This document shows, piece after piece, positions 33,499-41,354 of a stretch of 42,455 nucleotides of DNA (position 1 is the stretch's first letter; each line of letters starts with the position of its first letter). Position numbers and translations under genes: made by a program. This DNA comes from Bryobacterales bacterium (GTDB lineage: Bacteria > Acidobacteriota > Terriglobia > Bryobacterales > Bryobacteraceae): contig PLDF01000500.1 in assembly GCA_003135055.1 (NCBI GenBank), forward strand, positions 41,089-83,543. Reading direction: 5' to 3'. The notes beneath the pieces were generated by a model. It did no database searches and had not been told where the DNA came from. It saw only the letters and a program-made list of their open reading frames with translations.

Positions 33499-33511
33499 TG
33501 TTAGCGTTACA
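33499..33511. promoter_or_regulatory. Possible autoregulatory operator before lacI-type gene
   Basis: TGTTAGCGTTACA is LacI-operator-like but one base short of the 14-bp form. It overlaps TACAAT (33508-33513), a possible -10 box, 17 nt before the regulator's ATG. Confidence 0.4.
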
Positions 33512-33527
33512 ATAGGGAAAAATCGCC

Positions 33528-34571
33528 ATGAATCTGGAACAGGTGGCACGCCGGGCAAAAGTTTCAACTGCAACCGTTTCCCGTGTGCTGAACAATGCAA
33601 GCGTAGTCAAGACTTCCACGCGCAGCCGCGTGATGAAGGCCATTGAGGAGCTCAGGTATCACCCCAATCTGCACGCCCGCAGTCTGGCTGGCGGGAAAAG
33701 CAAGACCATCGGAGTGATCGTTTCGAACCTCGAGAATCCGTTCTTCTTCGATATCTACAAAACCATCGAGCAGGACGCCCACGCGCGCGGCTATGAAGTG
33801 GTAATGGCGAATACCGACTACCGCCCGGAGCAGTTGGTGGCCAGCGTTCGCCTGATGATCGGCCGCCGCGTGGCCGGTCTCGCCGCCGTTGTCTCGGAAG
33901 TGGATACTTCACTCATCGAAGAACTGACCGAGAGCCGGATTCCCGTAGTGTTCTACGATGTGGGCGCCCCACGCAAGAACATCACCAACATTCGCGTCAA
34001 CTACGGCCGCGGCATTGAGAAAGTAATCAACTATCTGCACAGCCTGGGGCACCGCCGCCTGGGCTTCATCGGGCATCATGCGGTACTGGGCCCCATCAAC
34101 GAGCGGATGAGGGCGGTACTCGATGCGGTCGGCCGCATTCCGACTCTCGAAGTGCGCACCGCCGCCGACGCGGATACGCTGGAGGGCGGGCGCCAGGCAG
34201 CGCGCACGCTGCTTTCTACCGGCTACGGCCCCACCGCCATCATCTGCGTCAACGACATCACCGCGGTGGGCGCATTGCAGGAACTGCGCGACCGCGGGCT
34301 GCGCGTGCCGCAAGACGTATCGGTGACCGGCTTCGACAACGTGAAGCTATCCGAGTTCTGCTGCCCCACTCTCACCACGGTTCACATTCCGCGCGAGCAC
34401 ATTGGGCACATTATCTGCGACGCTTTGATTCCGCAGCATGGAAGGGCAGCGGTGACCGGACCGGAGGTGATCATCGAGCCGGAGCTGGTGCTGCGCGATT
34501 CAACCGGCCCGGTGGCCGCGGGGTGGGCTCATGCGCCGGCCCAAGGCCCACCCGTCCCGAACCGCTCTTAG
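33528..34571 (+). CDS. LacI/GalR family transcriptional regulator
   Basis: 347 residues. N-terminal HTH LEQVARRAKVSTATVSRVLN (3-22) and hinge helix HPNLHARSLAGGKSKTIGVI, then a sugar-binding core (NLENPFFFDIYKTIEQDAHA, GHRRLGFIGH, AIICVNDITAVGALQELRDR, VSVTGFDNVKLSEF). It represses target genes until a sugar ligand binds. Divergent to the TonB-dependent receptor with three operator-like sites in the shared upstream region, so it probably controls the receptor and itself. ATG has AGGGA 9 nt upstream. The family normally ends near LVLRDSTGP; here about 17 more residues (AAGWAHAPAQGPPVPNRS) come from a family D repeat spanning the stop. Confidence 0.93.
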   Translation: MNLEQVARRAKVSTATVSRVLNNASVVKTSTRSRVMKAIEELRYHPNLHARSLAGGKSKTIGVIVSNLENPFFFDIYKTIEQDAHARGYEVVMANTDYRPEQLVASVRLMIGRRVAGLAAVVSEVDTSLIEELTESRIPVVFYDVGAPRKNITNIRVNYGRGIEKVINYLHSLGHRRLGFIGHHAVLGPINERMRAVLDAVGRIPTLEVRTAADADTLEGGRQAARTLLSTGYGPTAIICVNDITAVGALQELRDRGLRVPQDVSVTGFDNVKLSEFCCPTLTTVHIPREHIGHIICDALIPQHGRAAVTGPEVIIEPELVLRDSTGPVAAGWAHAPAQGPPVPNRS

Positions 34572-34577
34572 CGCCGG
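34519..34577. repeat. Family D dispersed repeat at the end of the LacI gene
   Basis: GGGGTGGGCTCATG... CCGTCCCGAACCGCTCTTAGCGCC is similar to 37462-37512 (GGGGTGGGCCCATGG... CTGTCCCGAGCCCCTCTTAAGCGCC). It supplies the last codons and the stop of the LacI ORF. Confidence 0.6.
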
Positions 34578-34647
34578 CACTAAGTGACGGTGTTGGATGA
34601 ACCGCTAGCGCTGTGACCCGGTGGTTTTGTGCTCTTGCCGGAAAACA

Positions 34648-34742
34648 CTCCCTCACGGTCGTGGCTCCGATAGAAGCCGCGCGCGTCGTGAGCGCGGATG
34701 CCGATTAGCTCCGATCGGAGCACCGCGCGTTAGCAAGCGGTT
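34648..34742. repeat. Family E dispersed inverted repeat, degenerate
   Basis: CTCCCTCACGGTCGTGGCTC (34648-34667) and GCGCGTTAGCAAGCGGTT (34725-34742) match the two arms of the element at 36792-36858. The rest of 34572-34882 shows no gene. Confidence 0.6.
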
Positions 34743-34882
34743 TTGCGGTAGCGCCGAGTCTCACGGCCGCGGAACTAATATCCGTTCGTAGCCATACGGT
34801 TCTTCCCGGCCACCCATTACGGGCATTGGTCGTGTCCAACCTGAGACACAACTCGAAACATCAGTCCGGCGAAGTCAAAACA

Positions 34883-35074
34883 TTAGTCTGACGAATCCGC
34901 CCCGCTCTTCTTGTGCGCTTCGGCGCCGTGCGCCCGCACCGCTTCGCACGCGGCTTGAATCCGCGCATCGGTAGCTTCCCACGTCGGCGTGGCAACAGTC
35001 CGCATTCTGGCGCTGGCTGCGCCATACTCGGCCCAAAGTTGCACGCATGTTTCGCAATCGATGTAAACGTCCAT
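34883..35074 (-). CDS. Small acidobacterial hypothetical protein
   Basis: 63 residues: MDVYIDCETCVQLWAEYGAA, then SARMRTVATPTWEATDARIQ and AACEAVRAHGAEAHKKSGAD. The start at ATG 35074 is supported by AGGAG 8 nt upstream; the longer ORF lacks this. It looks like a two-helix protein with a CxxC near the N-terminus and an Ala-rich helix, of a kind repeatedly seen as short uncharacterised ORFs in Solibacter relatives. The palindrome TAGGAGTCCTA covers its ribosome site, which could allow control by pairing or by a bound protein. No function is known. Confidence 0.6.
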   Translation of the reverse strand: MDVYIDCETCVQLWAEYGAASARMRTVATPTWEATDARIQAACEAVRAHGAEAHKKSGADSSD

Positions 35075-35414
35075 TTCTAGGACTCCTAACTGTGCCGTTC
35101 CATTGCTTTTAGGGAGTACGGCGCCTCGGCCCGCTTCCCCTGTGCCCTTCAGGAGCGCAGATTCTGCGACGGTGCGCACACTGAGCAAAGCAGCGTCTGA
35201 CCGTTCGGATGTACGCGCTTCCCGAAAGCTGGGAGCTGGGGCCAATCTCATCCATTTGTCATGATATTCCCACGGCGATAGGGATTTCGCCTGAGGTGCG
35301 TGGCGCGGAGTGCGCGCCCGTACGCCACCTGCCTCGTACATGGCATGAAACGCACGCCCATAACGAAACATGGCCGGAACTGAGGGCGCCCATGCATCCG
35401 CTCTTGCAGTTCTA

Positions 35415-35570
35415 TCCCTTAAGAGCCTACGTTCCCCGCCCGGAAGGTTCCAACGCTTCGCGGATACTCGCAGCCAGTCTGGCCATATAGGGCTATTGAC
35501 TAGAGCCGGCTACTGCGCCGCCCAGTCCCTCGCGCGCAGCCACCTAGCTGTATCCACTCGAGATAACCAT
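35415..35570 (-). pseudogene. Decayed copy of a receiver-domain C-terminus
   Basis: The minus strand from 35570 reads MVISSGYS-stop-VAAREGLGGAVAGSSQ-stop-PYMARLAASIREALE, clearly matching IVMSSGYSEVAAREALGG and the following AGFIQKPYTAARLVASIQEA of the hybrid kinase at 37660-39810. DNA similarity extends beyond the stop (CCCTTAAGAGCCTAC against CCCCTAAGAGACTAC). Two in-frame stops and small indels make it a pseudogene, probably the remnant of a duplicated or lost kinase. The rest of 35075-35414 has no supportable gene. Confidence 0.8.
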
Positions 35571-35635
35571 AGGCAGGTCACAGCGGCCGTGGTAAACATC
35601 ACACGCTTTAGTTACATATCTAGTGATACATAAGA

Positions 35636-35664
35636 TTGCATAACATTTACATAATAGATATTAT
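35636..35664 (+). promoter_or_regulatory. Sigma70-like promoter in an AT-rich island
   Basis: TTGCAT (35636-35641), 17-nt spacer, TATTAT (35659-35664). It sits in a strikingly AT-rich stretch (35600-35705) and points to the zinc-ribbon/receiver gene 85 nt downstream. A second -10-like TATACT lies about 20 nt further on. Confidence 0.55.
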
Positions 35665-35749
35665 TTTTTGATATACTAATGTGCAATAGGTTTAGTATTT
35701 TTATTCGGGAAATCGATCGCGCAGTCTGGTCGCGATTCGGAGTTGAAGC

Positions 35750-36640
35750 ATGCCAAGCGACCCAGTCCGGTTCGTCTATTGTCCCCGCTGCCTGGCCGGC
35801 GAGGTCCGCCTGTCCCGCCGGCGCGAGGCGTGGGATTTGGTGATGCGGATCATGTTGGCCACGCCGCTTCGCTGCCGCAGATGCGCCAAGCGGTTCTATA
35901 AGCGCCTGGGTCCCGCCCAACTCCGCCTGGGAACTGCGCTTGGCAGCTCGCATTGGTCGGTTCCCGAGGTCCTTCCCATGGCTGAGTCGCGGGACCAGGC
36001 GGTTCTGGTCGTCGATGACTCAATTCCCCTCTCCGGACTGATCCGCAAGACGCTCGCGCGCCGGGGATTCGCGGTCTTCGGCGCGAAATCCCCCGATGAG
36101 GCTTTGGAGCTGTTTCTGGCCCATCGGTCGCAGATCGAACTGGCGCTGATCGACCTGGCAATGCCGGCGGCAGGCAATCTCGATCTGACCGCCGAATTGG
36201 AGCGTCTGCGGCCGGGCCTTCCGGTGCTTTATCTCGTCGGTGCGGGCAAAACCATCGCCCGCTGCAGCATCGAGGCGCAGGCCCCCGGTGCGGTGTTGGC
36301 CATACCGTTCACCGAAGAACAGCTCGTCGCGCGCGTAGGCGGTCTTCTCGAAGCGGCGGCACACCAGCGGCCCGATGAGCAGATGTGGGAAAGGCTCATC
36401 GCCGTTTCCGATTGGATTCCATCGCCCACCGCGATGCTCCATGTCTACGAAACCCGCCAGGCCGATCTCGCCCTAAGTCATGTGGCCATGCTGAGCGCCG
36501 GCGATATTGAGCATGCTTTCCGGCCCACCAACTCCAAGGCGGCGCCGTATGGCGTGGCCGTACGCCTGCGGGACGTCGCCCTGGCGCGTTGCCTCATTGA
36601 GCAGGTTTCCCCCGGCGGCCGGTTCGTCGTGGCGGCCTGA
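35750..36640 (+). CDS. Zinc-ribbon plus degenerate receiver-domain protein
   Basis: 296 residues. The N-terminus has CPRC (11-14) and CRRC (42-45), a likely zinc ribbon. A receiver domain spans about 84-200: acidic pair Asp89-Asp90 (VLVVDDS) and phospho-acceptor Asp135 (ALIDLAMP) are kept, but the switch Ser/Thr is replaced (LYLVGAG, about Val163) and the invariant Lys is Ile (AIPFTEEQL, Ile185). It is therefore probably a pseudo-receiver, not phosphorylated in the usual way. The C-terminal 95 residues (ERLIAVSDWIPSPTAMLHVY, HAFRPTNSKAAPYGVAVRLR) match no family I know. ATG has GGAG 7 nt upstream. It faces the KaiC/hybrid-kinase operon and lies beside a receiver pseudogene, so it may belong to that pathway. 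Confidence 0.75.
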   Translation: MPSDPVRFVYCPRCLAGEVRLSRRREAWDLVMRIMLATPLRCRRCAKRFYKRLGPAQLRLGTALGSSHWSVPEVLPMAESRDQAVLVVDDSIPLSGLIRKTLARRGFAVFGAKSPDEALELFLAHRSQIELALIDLAMPAAGNLDLTAELERLRPGLPVLYLVGAGKTIARCSIEAQAPGAVLAIPFTEEQLVARVGGLLEAAAHQRPDEQMWERLIAVSDWIPSPTAMLHVYETRQADLALSHVAMLSAGDIEHAFRPTNSKAAPYGVAVRLRDVALARCLIEQVSPGGRFVVAA

Positions 36641-37285
36641 CGGCTGGGTTGAGCGACGTGTCGTGTGATAGGTTGAATGACGGGTCGCGTCCTTACGGGT
36701 TCGGCCAACCGCCCCAACCTGGGTGTCGCAGAGACCTCTAATGGTTGGTTCACTAAGGAGCCGCGGAGAAATAACCTGTACATTCAGACCCAACCGCTTC
36801 CTAACGCGCGCGGCTCGGTATGCGCATTTGACAGAGCCGCGACTGTAAGGGAGCGGTTGCGCACCTTCGAAACATTTGGTCACCTTATTGTTTCGCGGCC
36901 CCTAAGCTCGGCTTTGAAGGCGCCTTCTTTCTTGACAAGCTTGCGATCCCTTCCGCCCACAAGGCATTCACCTCTCGATCGGCTGGTGGTCGTCTAGTGA
37001 AGCGCTTGCGAAACTTGACAAGGTTGTGTATGGTTAAGCATGTGACATCCAATGCCATAGCGATAATTTTACAAGCGTTGGAACCATTTCTACTAACCAG
37101 GGGTCTTGTATCATAACGGTACGTCGCGAACTATCCGCGCCTCTGTTCTTTTTTCGTACTTTATCGCACTCAAGGCGCGAAATCTTGTATTGGAAGCATA
37201 AAGTAAGGGAAATCCCGGCGCCCTTTTCCGCAAGCGCCGGCAGGCCGCCGGATTTTAACCGCGCACAACCTTACAGCGAGCTGCG
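36641..37285. other. Intergenic region with a family E palindrome (36792-36858)
   Basis: Arms AACCGCTTCCTAACGCGCGC (from 36792) and the complementary GCGACTGTAAGGGAGCGGTT (to 36858) pair at 20 of 25 positions. In translation such elements give RGSV-containing peptides (NARGSV on the plus strand). A TTGACA occurs at about 37016-37021 but without a good -10. No gene is supported in the remaining 640 nt. Confidence 0.6.
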
Positions 37286-37462
37286 ATGGATCTATCCAGA
37301 TTGATTCAAGACTTGAACGCCGAGAAGGAGAAGTTGGAGCGGGTGATCGCTTCGCTCGAGGAGCTGCAGCGCGCCGCCGGCCTCGCCCTTCCGCCCGCGC
37401 CAGGCAGCGGAAAGCGCCTCAGACGCAAGTCCCTGGGCCCCGAGGAGAGACCAAAAATCTAG
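37286..37462 (+). CDS. Small coiled-coil protein, acidobacterial type
   Basis: 58 residues: MDLSRLIQDLNAEKEKLERV, then IASLEELQRAAGLALPPAPG and a basic tail SGKRLRRKSLGPEERPKI. The first 30 residues form a heptad-patterned helix; the tail resembles the AT-hook-like KRRGRKxMxxEER endings of a small protein type frequent in Solibacter relatives. It could bind DNA as a dimer, but this is inference. The frame has codon use like real genes. The ATG has only a weak GCGAG upstream. Its TAG stop overlaps the first bases of a family D repeat. Confidence 0.55.
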   Translation: MDLSRLIQDLNAEKEKLERVIASLEELQRAAGLALPPAPGSGKRLRRKSLGPEERPKI

Positions 37463-37512
37463 TGGGGTGGGCCCATGGCCTGCCCTGTCCCGAGCCCCTC
37501 TTAAGCGCCCGG
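37462..37512. repeat. Family D dispersed repeat after the small coiled-coil gene
   Basis: Contains GGGCCCATGGCCTGC (37469-37483), the inverse of the block at 9049-9071 and 26299-26321, and is similar along its length to 34519-34577. It begins at the stop codon of the preceding gene. Confidence 0.65.
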
Positions 37513-37659
37513 CCCAGCTTGGGTAAGCGCCAGCTTTAGTTACCGTTATATGGCCCGCAACGAGAATGGTTCTCGTTGTGTTCGCAAGTCCACCCGCAGT
37601 CGCTCTGGCTCGTTCGCGGCCCGATTCCCCCCGGAGAGCTTACTGAGAACCAAACTCCC

Positions 37660-39810
37660 CTAAGAGACTACCTCATCCCGCGCGGAATGTTCCAAAGCCT
37701 CCTGTATGCTCGCGACCAGTCTGGCCGCGGTATAGGGCTTTTGAATAAACCCGGCTACCGCATCGCCGCCCAGCGCCTCGCGCGCAGCCACCTCGCTATA
37801 TCCGCTCGACATAACGATGGGCACGCCGGGCTGAATCTCCCGGATCAGCCGGAAAGCCTCGTGGCCGCCCATTACGGGCATGGTCATGTCCAATAAGACG
37901 GCCGCGATCTTACGCGCGTCTTTCCGGAATATCTCAACCGCTTCCCGGCCATCCTTGGCAGCCAGCGTCGCATACCCGGAATTCTCCAGAATCACCCCAG
38001 CCATTTCCCTCAGTGCGGGCTCGTCGTCCACCACCAGGATGGCGCCGGAGCCTTGCGGCACCATCGCCGGCGGCTTATCGGCCAGTCTCAAAACGTCGGC
38101 CGGCCGTTGAGAGCGTTCCGCCGGGAAAGTAACCCTGAAGGTCGTGCCGCGCCCTGGAGCGCTGTCCACTTGCATCTTTCCCTTGTGGCCGCGAACAATG
38201 CCCGAAACGGCCGCCAGGCCCAATCCCCGCCCCGTGAACTTGGTACTGAAGAACGGGTCGAACATCTTGGCCTTGGTAGTCTCGCTCATGCCGGATCCCG
38301 AATCTTTCACTTGCATGAAAATTTCCGTTTTGGAGTCTGAAACGCCGGTCGAGACTCGCACCGTTCCCCCCTCCGCGCCGATCGATTCGGCGCCATTGAT
38401 GATCAGGTTCATCGCAATCTGGCGGATCTGACTGGCATCGGCTTCCATCCAGGGCAATCCCGGCGTGAGCGCCAGATCCAGCTCGACGGTTTTTGGAATA
38501 CTGGCCGCAATCAATGGCAGCATCTCCAGTATCAGCGCGGAAAGATCGAAACGCGTCACAACGAATTTGCCCTTGCCCGCATAGGCCAATAACTGGGCGA
38601 CTAACTCCGCCGCACGCACGCTCGATCGCTCCGCGATTTCGAGCATCCGGTACGCGGGGTCGTCCGCGGGCAAGCTGGTTTTGACAAAACTCAAGCCCCC
38701 CATGATGCCGGTCAGCAGGTTATTGAAGTCGTGAGCGATGCCGCCGGCTAAAACCCCAATCCCTTCCAGTTTCTGCGCCTGCTGCAGGTCCTGTTCCGAC
38801 CGGCGAGACTCGGTAACGTCGCGAACCAGGCTTCCATACTCTCGCTCGCCCCCTTTGCCCATCGAAGCCAGCACGCCCGAGCCAAAGAAGCCCGTGCCGT
38901 CCTTACGGACACGCCAGCCTTCGAATTCCACCGAGCCCAACTGGTCGGCCTCAACCTTCGCTTGCTGCACCGCCTCCAGATTAAGAACTCCCGTGACAAG
39001 CAGAGACGCAGAGTTCTCGCCCATGATTTCGGCTTCCGTGTAGCCGAACAGGCGCTCGGCGCCGCGATTCCAGCTCGTCACGCGGCCGTCGCGATCCACC
39101 GTGTAGAGCGCATACTCCTTAACGCCGTCGATGAACAAGCGGTACCGCTGGCTGGTTTGGGCCAGCTTTCTTTGCAGGATGGCCGCATGGCGTTCCCCCA
39201 AAACAGCTTGACCCAGCGACATCAGCAAATTACCGTATAACTGCAGGGTGGCCCGCGTGACGGGAACCTGTTGGACCGCCTCTTGCCACAACCGGGATCG
39301 GGAGATCCCCGACTCTCTCGCCACCCGCTCCAACCGCAAGGGTTCGGGATAACGGGTAAAGACCTGGCCTGCAATCAGGGCTCCCAATTGGTGGCCGCCT
39401 AACGACAGCGGCACGGCTATATGCGCCAATCCTGCCCGGTCCTCTACTGTCGCTGCCTTACCTGTTCTTAGGGCTTCCTTTACGGCGCTGCAAAATGCAG
39501 GCGGCGCCAGACAAAAAGGACACTCGCCATTGGCTTCCGGCCTTGCCCCGCGCGCCAAACGCCAAACCGGCTGCGGATTGTGACATTGCCCCAACAGGCG
39601 GCCCTCCGCATCGGTCAAGGCCACAGCCAATCTCATGGTGACTGCAAACGTCCCCAGAACTTCGTCCCAGCCCGTTGGCTCCAGCAGTTCCGGGCGCAAC
39701 TCCCCCGGCATATCCAGATAGCGGAATTCTTCCTCGGCGGCGTTGGCCGGTTCTGCGATTTGGTCGGCAGCCCCGTGGCCGGGATTGGCCGCCTCTTTGC
39801 GCGCGCTCAC
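37660..39810 (-). CDS. Hybrid histidine kinase: PocR sensor, PAS, kinase, receiver
   Basis: 716 residues from GTG 39810. Order: PocR-type sensory domain (about 45-205) with Cys76 and the CPFC...FC cluster (97-107) usual for this domain; PAS (about 222-335, YALYTVDRDGRVTSWNRGAE); dimerisation helix with phospho-acceptor His360 in GGIAHDFNNLL; HATPase (N-box MNLIINGAES, DSGSGM, GRGLGL); receiver (about 588-705) with Asp595/596, Asp641 (LLDMTMP), Ser669 and Lys691 all intact. No membrane segment, so it senses a cytoplasmic signal. GTG overlaps the TGA of the KaiC gene (GTGA). Third gene of the wHTH-KaiC-kinase operon. No output domain is fused, so the receiver likely signals by phosphotransfer or protein contact. 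Confidence 0.92.
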   Translation of the reverse strand: MSARKEAANPGHGAADQIAEPANAAEEEFRYLDMPGELRPELLEPTGWDEVLGTFAVTMRLAVALTDAEGRLLGQCHNPQPVWRLARGARPEANGECPFCLAPPAFCSAVKEALRTGKAATVEDRAGLAHIAVPLSLGGHQLGALIAGQVFTRYPEPLRLERVARESGISRSRLWQEAVQQVPVTRATLQLYGNLLMSLGQAVLGERHAAILQRKLAQTSQRYRLFIDGVKEYALYTVDRDGRVTSWNRGAERLFGYTEAEIMGENSASLLVTGVLNLEAVQQAKVEADQLGSVEFEGWRVRKDGTGFFGSGVLASMGKGGEREYGSLVRDVTESRRSEQDLQQAQKLEGIGVLAGGIAHDFNNLLTGIMGGLSFVKTSLPADDPAYRMLEIAERSSVRAAELVAQLLAYAGKGKFVVTRFDLSALILEMLPLIAASIPKTVELDLALTPGLPWMEADASQIRQIAMNLIINGAESIGAEGGTVRVSTGVSDSKTEIFMQVKDSGSGMSETTKAKMFDPFFSTKFTGRGLGLAAVSGIVRGHKGKMQVDSAPGRGTTFRVTFPAERSQRPADVLRLADKPPAMVPQGSGAILVVDDEPALREMAGVILENSGYATLAAKDGREAVEIFRKDARKIAAVLLDMTMPVMGGHEAFRLIREIQPGVPIVMSSGYSEVAAREALGGDAVAGFIQKPYTAARLVASIQEALEHSARDEVVS

Positions 39811-41342
39811 AGCGCATCCGGCTCGGCAACGTTAGACAGGCGGTTCGGAGCCCGGCTCAAGATGCTGTTATAGCTGGCAAGCGGCAGCGCCTTTGCGACA
39901 GATGGGTCGAAGGGCAGAAGCGTGATTCCGCCCGGCCCGATTACATATTCGCGGCTATCGAATTCGTGCGGGCAGCCGCGTGCCTTCACCACCGTCAGGC
40001 AGCGGCGCAACGAGCTCTTGATTTCCACCAGGCTTAGCAAAATGATATTGTCCACAATCGAGCTCACCGGGAAATCCGGCATAAAACTCGAGAGGCCGAG
40101 AAACTCCGGATTCTCATAGCTGAAGAAGGTAGTCATCAGCCGATGCTTGCTATAGGCCACCAGGGCATGAAAGAAATCGCGGTAGACAGCCTGGTCCCCC
40201 AACGCGGTGCTATAACTCGTCATGCCATCGATCACCATACGCTGGATATCGTTCTCCTCGATGGTGCTGACGATTTTTGCGAAATGGACGTCGATATTCA
40301 ATTCCTGAGGGCTATCGAACAGGACATGGATAGTGCCCTCATCGATCTGCGATTGCAGGTTGAGGCCAAGGGTTTCGGCATTGCGGACGATCTGCGCCGG
40401 GTGCTCGTCCAGCGAGATCAGCAGCCCGCGCTTACCCTGCCGCAGCGCACCTTCCCGCAGAATCTGCGTGCCCAGTACCGTCTTTCCCACTCCCGAAAGT
40501 CCCACCACCATGGTGGTCGATCCATCGAAGATACCCCCGCCGAGCAAAGCATCCAGAGCATCCACCCCGATCACCGAGCGCCTGGTCATGGATGTAGGTT
40601 GGTCCTTACTGATGGGCAGAGGCGCTTGAACCCGGCGGTACACTTCGAGGCCCTTGCCATCGCGAATACTCAGGGTGTGCTCGCCAGGATCGTAATCCTG
40701 GCCCCGGCTTTTGACGATCTCAATACTGCGATGAATGCGCCGGCTGTGCAGCGTCCGGTTCAACCGGATCACCGTATCCACCAGAGACTCCGCGGCTTCC
40801 GAAGTGGGCTGCGACTGGTGGTAAGCTCCGATTTCATGCGACAGCATCGCCGTCAGATGCTCGCGGTTTAGCCCTTCGATGAGTTGTTGCAGCACCTCGC
40901 GGTAAGAGCCGGGCCAGGTGGGTAGAGCCGCGCCTGCATTGGAAGCCCGGTGCAACAGGCCGATGCCATCGATAAAGATGCGCTGGGCGCCCATTTCGCC
41001 CGCCGTCTCGAGCAACAGGCTATCGGCCGAACGTAGTTCCTGCTCGATCACCTGCGGGCTGGTAAAGATGATCTGAAGCTTCTTCCGCGTCTGCAGTTCC
41101 GCCAGGTCCCAGCCCAAGGTGGCCGCGTCGCGAATCAGCTTATCCGGACTGACCTCGAACACCACGATGATGCCGGGCTCGTTGAATTCGGTGATCCCCC
41201 GGTAAATGAACTCGGTGCCCAGCAGGGTCTTGCCGCTTCCCGTCGTTCCTTCCACCAGAATCACATTGGTCTTCGGAATCCCGCCCATCAGGATTCGATC
41301 GAGACCCGCAATACCAGTCTTGACCACGCCATCGCCGGCCAT
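39807..41342 (-). CDS. Two-domain KaiC-family ATPase
   Basis: 511 residues with two RecA/KaiC domains. Domain 1: Walker A GTTGSGKT (32-39), Walker B RIFIDG (121-126). Domain 2: Walker A GLSGVGKT (281-288), Walker B MVIDGM (369-374). The usual catalytic Glu pair is altered in domain 1 (FEVS, one Glu) and is DE in domain 2. The Ser-Thr pair that is phosphorylated in cyanobacterial KaiC is not evident at the same place, and there is no KaiA/KaiB gene here, so this is a KaiC-like signalling ATPase, not necessarily a clock. ATG 41342 is chosen because AAGGA lies 8 nt upstream; GTG 41348 is too close to it. Coupled to the kinase gene by a 4-nt overlap. Confidence 0.9.
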   Translation of the reverse strand: MAGDGVVKTGIAGLDRILMGGIPKTNVILVEGTTGSGKTLLGTEFIYRGITEFNEPGIIVVFEVSPDKLIRDAATLGWDLAELQTRKKLQIIFTSPQVIEQELRSADSLLLETAGEMGAQRIFIDGIGLLHRASNAGAALPTWPGSYREVLQQLIEGLNREHLTAMLSHEIGAYHQSQPTSEAAESLVDTVIRLNRTLHSRRIHRSIEIVKSRGQDYDPGEHTLSIRDGKGLEVYRRVQAPLPISKDQPTSMTRRSVIGVDALDALLGGGIFDGSTTMVVGLSGVGKTVLGTQILREGALRQGKRGLLISLDEHPAQIVRNAETLGLNLQSQIDEGTIHVLFDSPQELNIDVHFAKIVSTIEENDIQRMVIDGMTSYSTALGDQAVYRDFFHALVAYSKHRLMTTFFSYENPEFLGLSSFMPDFPVSSIVDNIILLSLVEIKSSLRRCLTVVKARGCPHEFDSREYVIGPGGITLLPFDPSVAKALPLASYNSILSRAPNRLSNVAEPDAL

Positions 41343-41354
41343 ATGCACGTCCTT

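Noticed and set aside
34883..35371. 162-codon version of the small hypothetical gene
   Set aside because: The upstream 99 codons lack protein character and the ribosome site fits the internal ATG at 35074.
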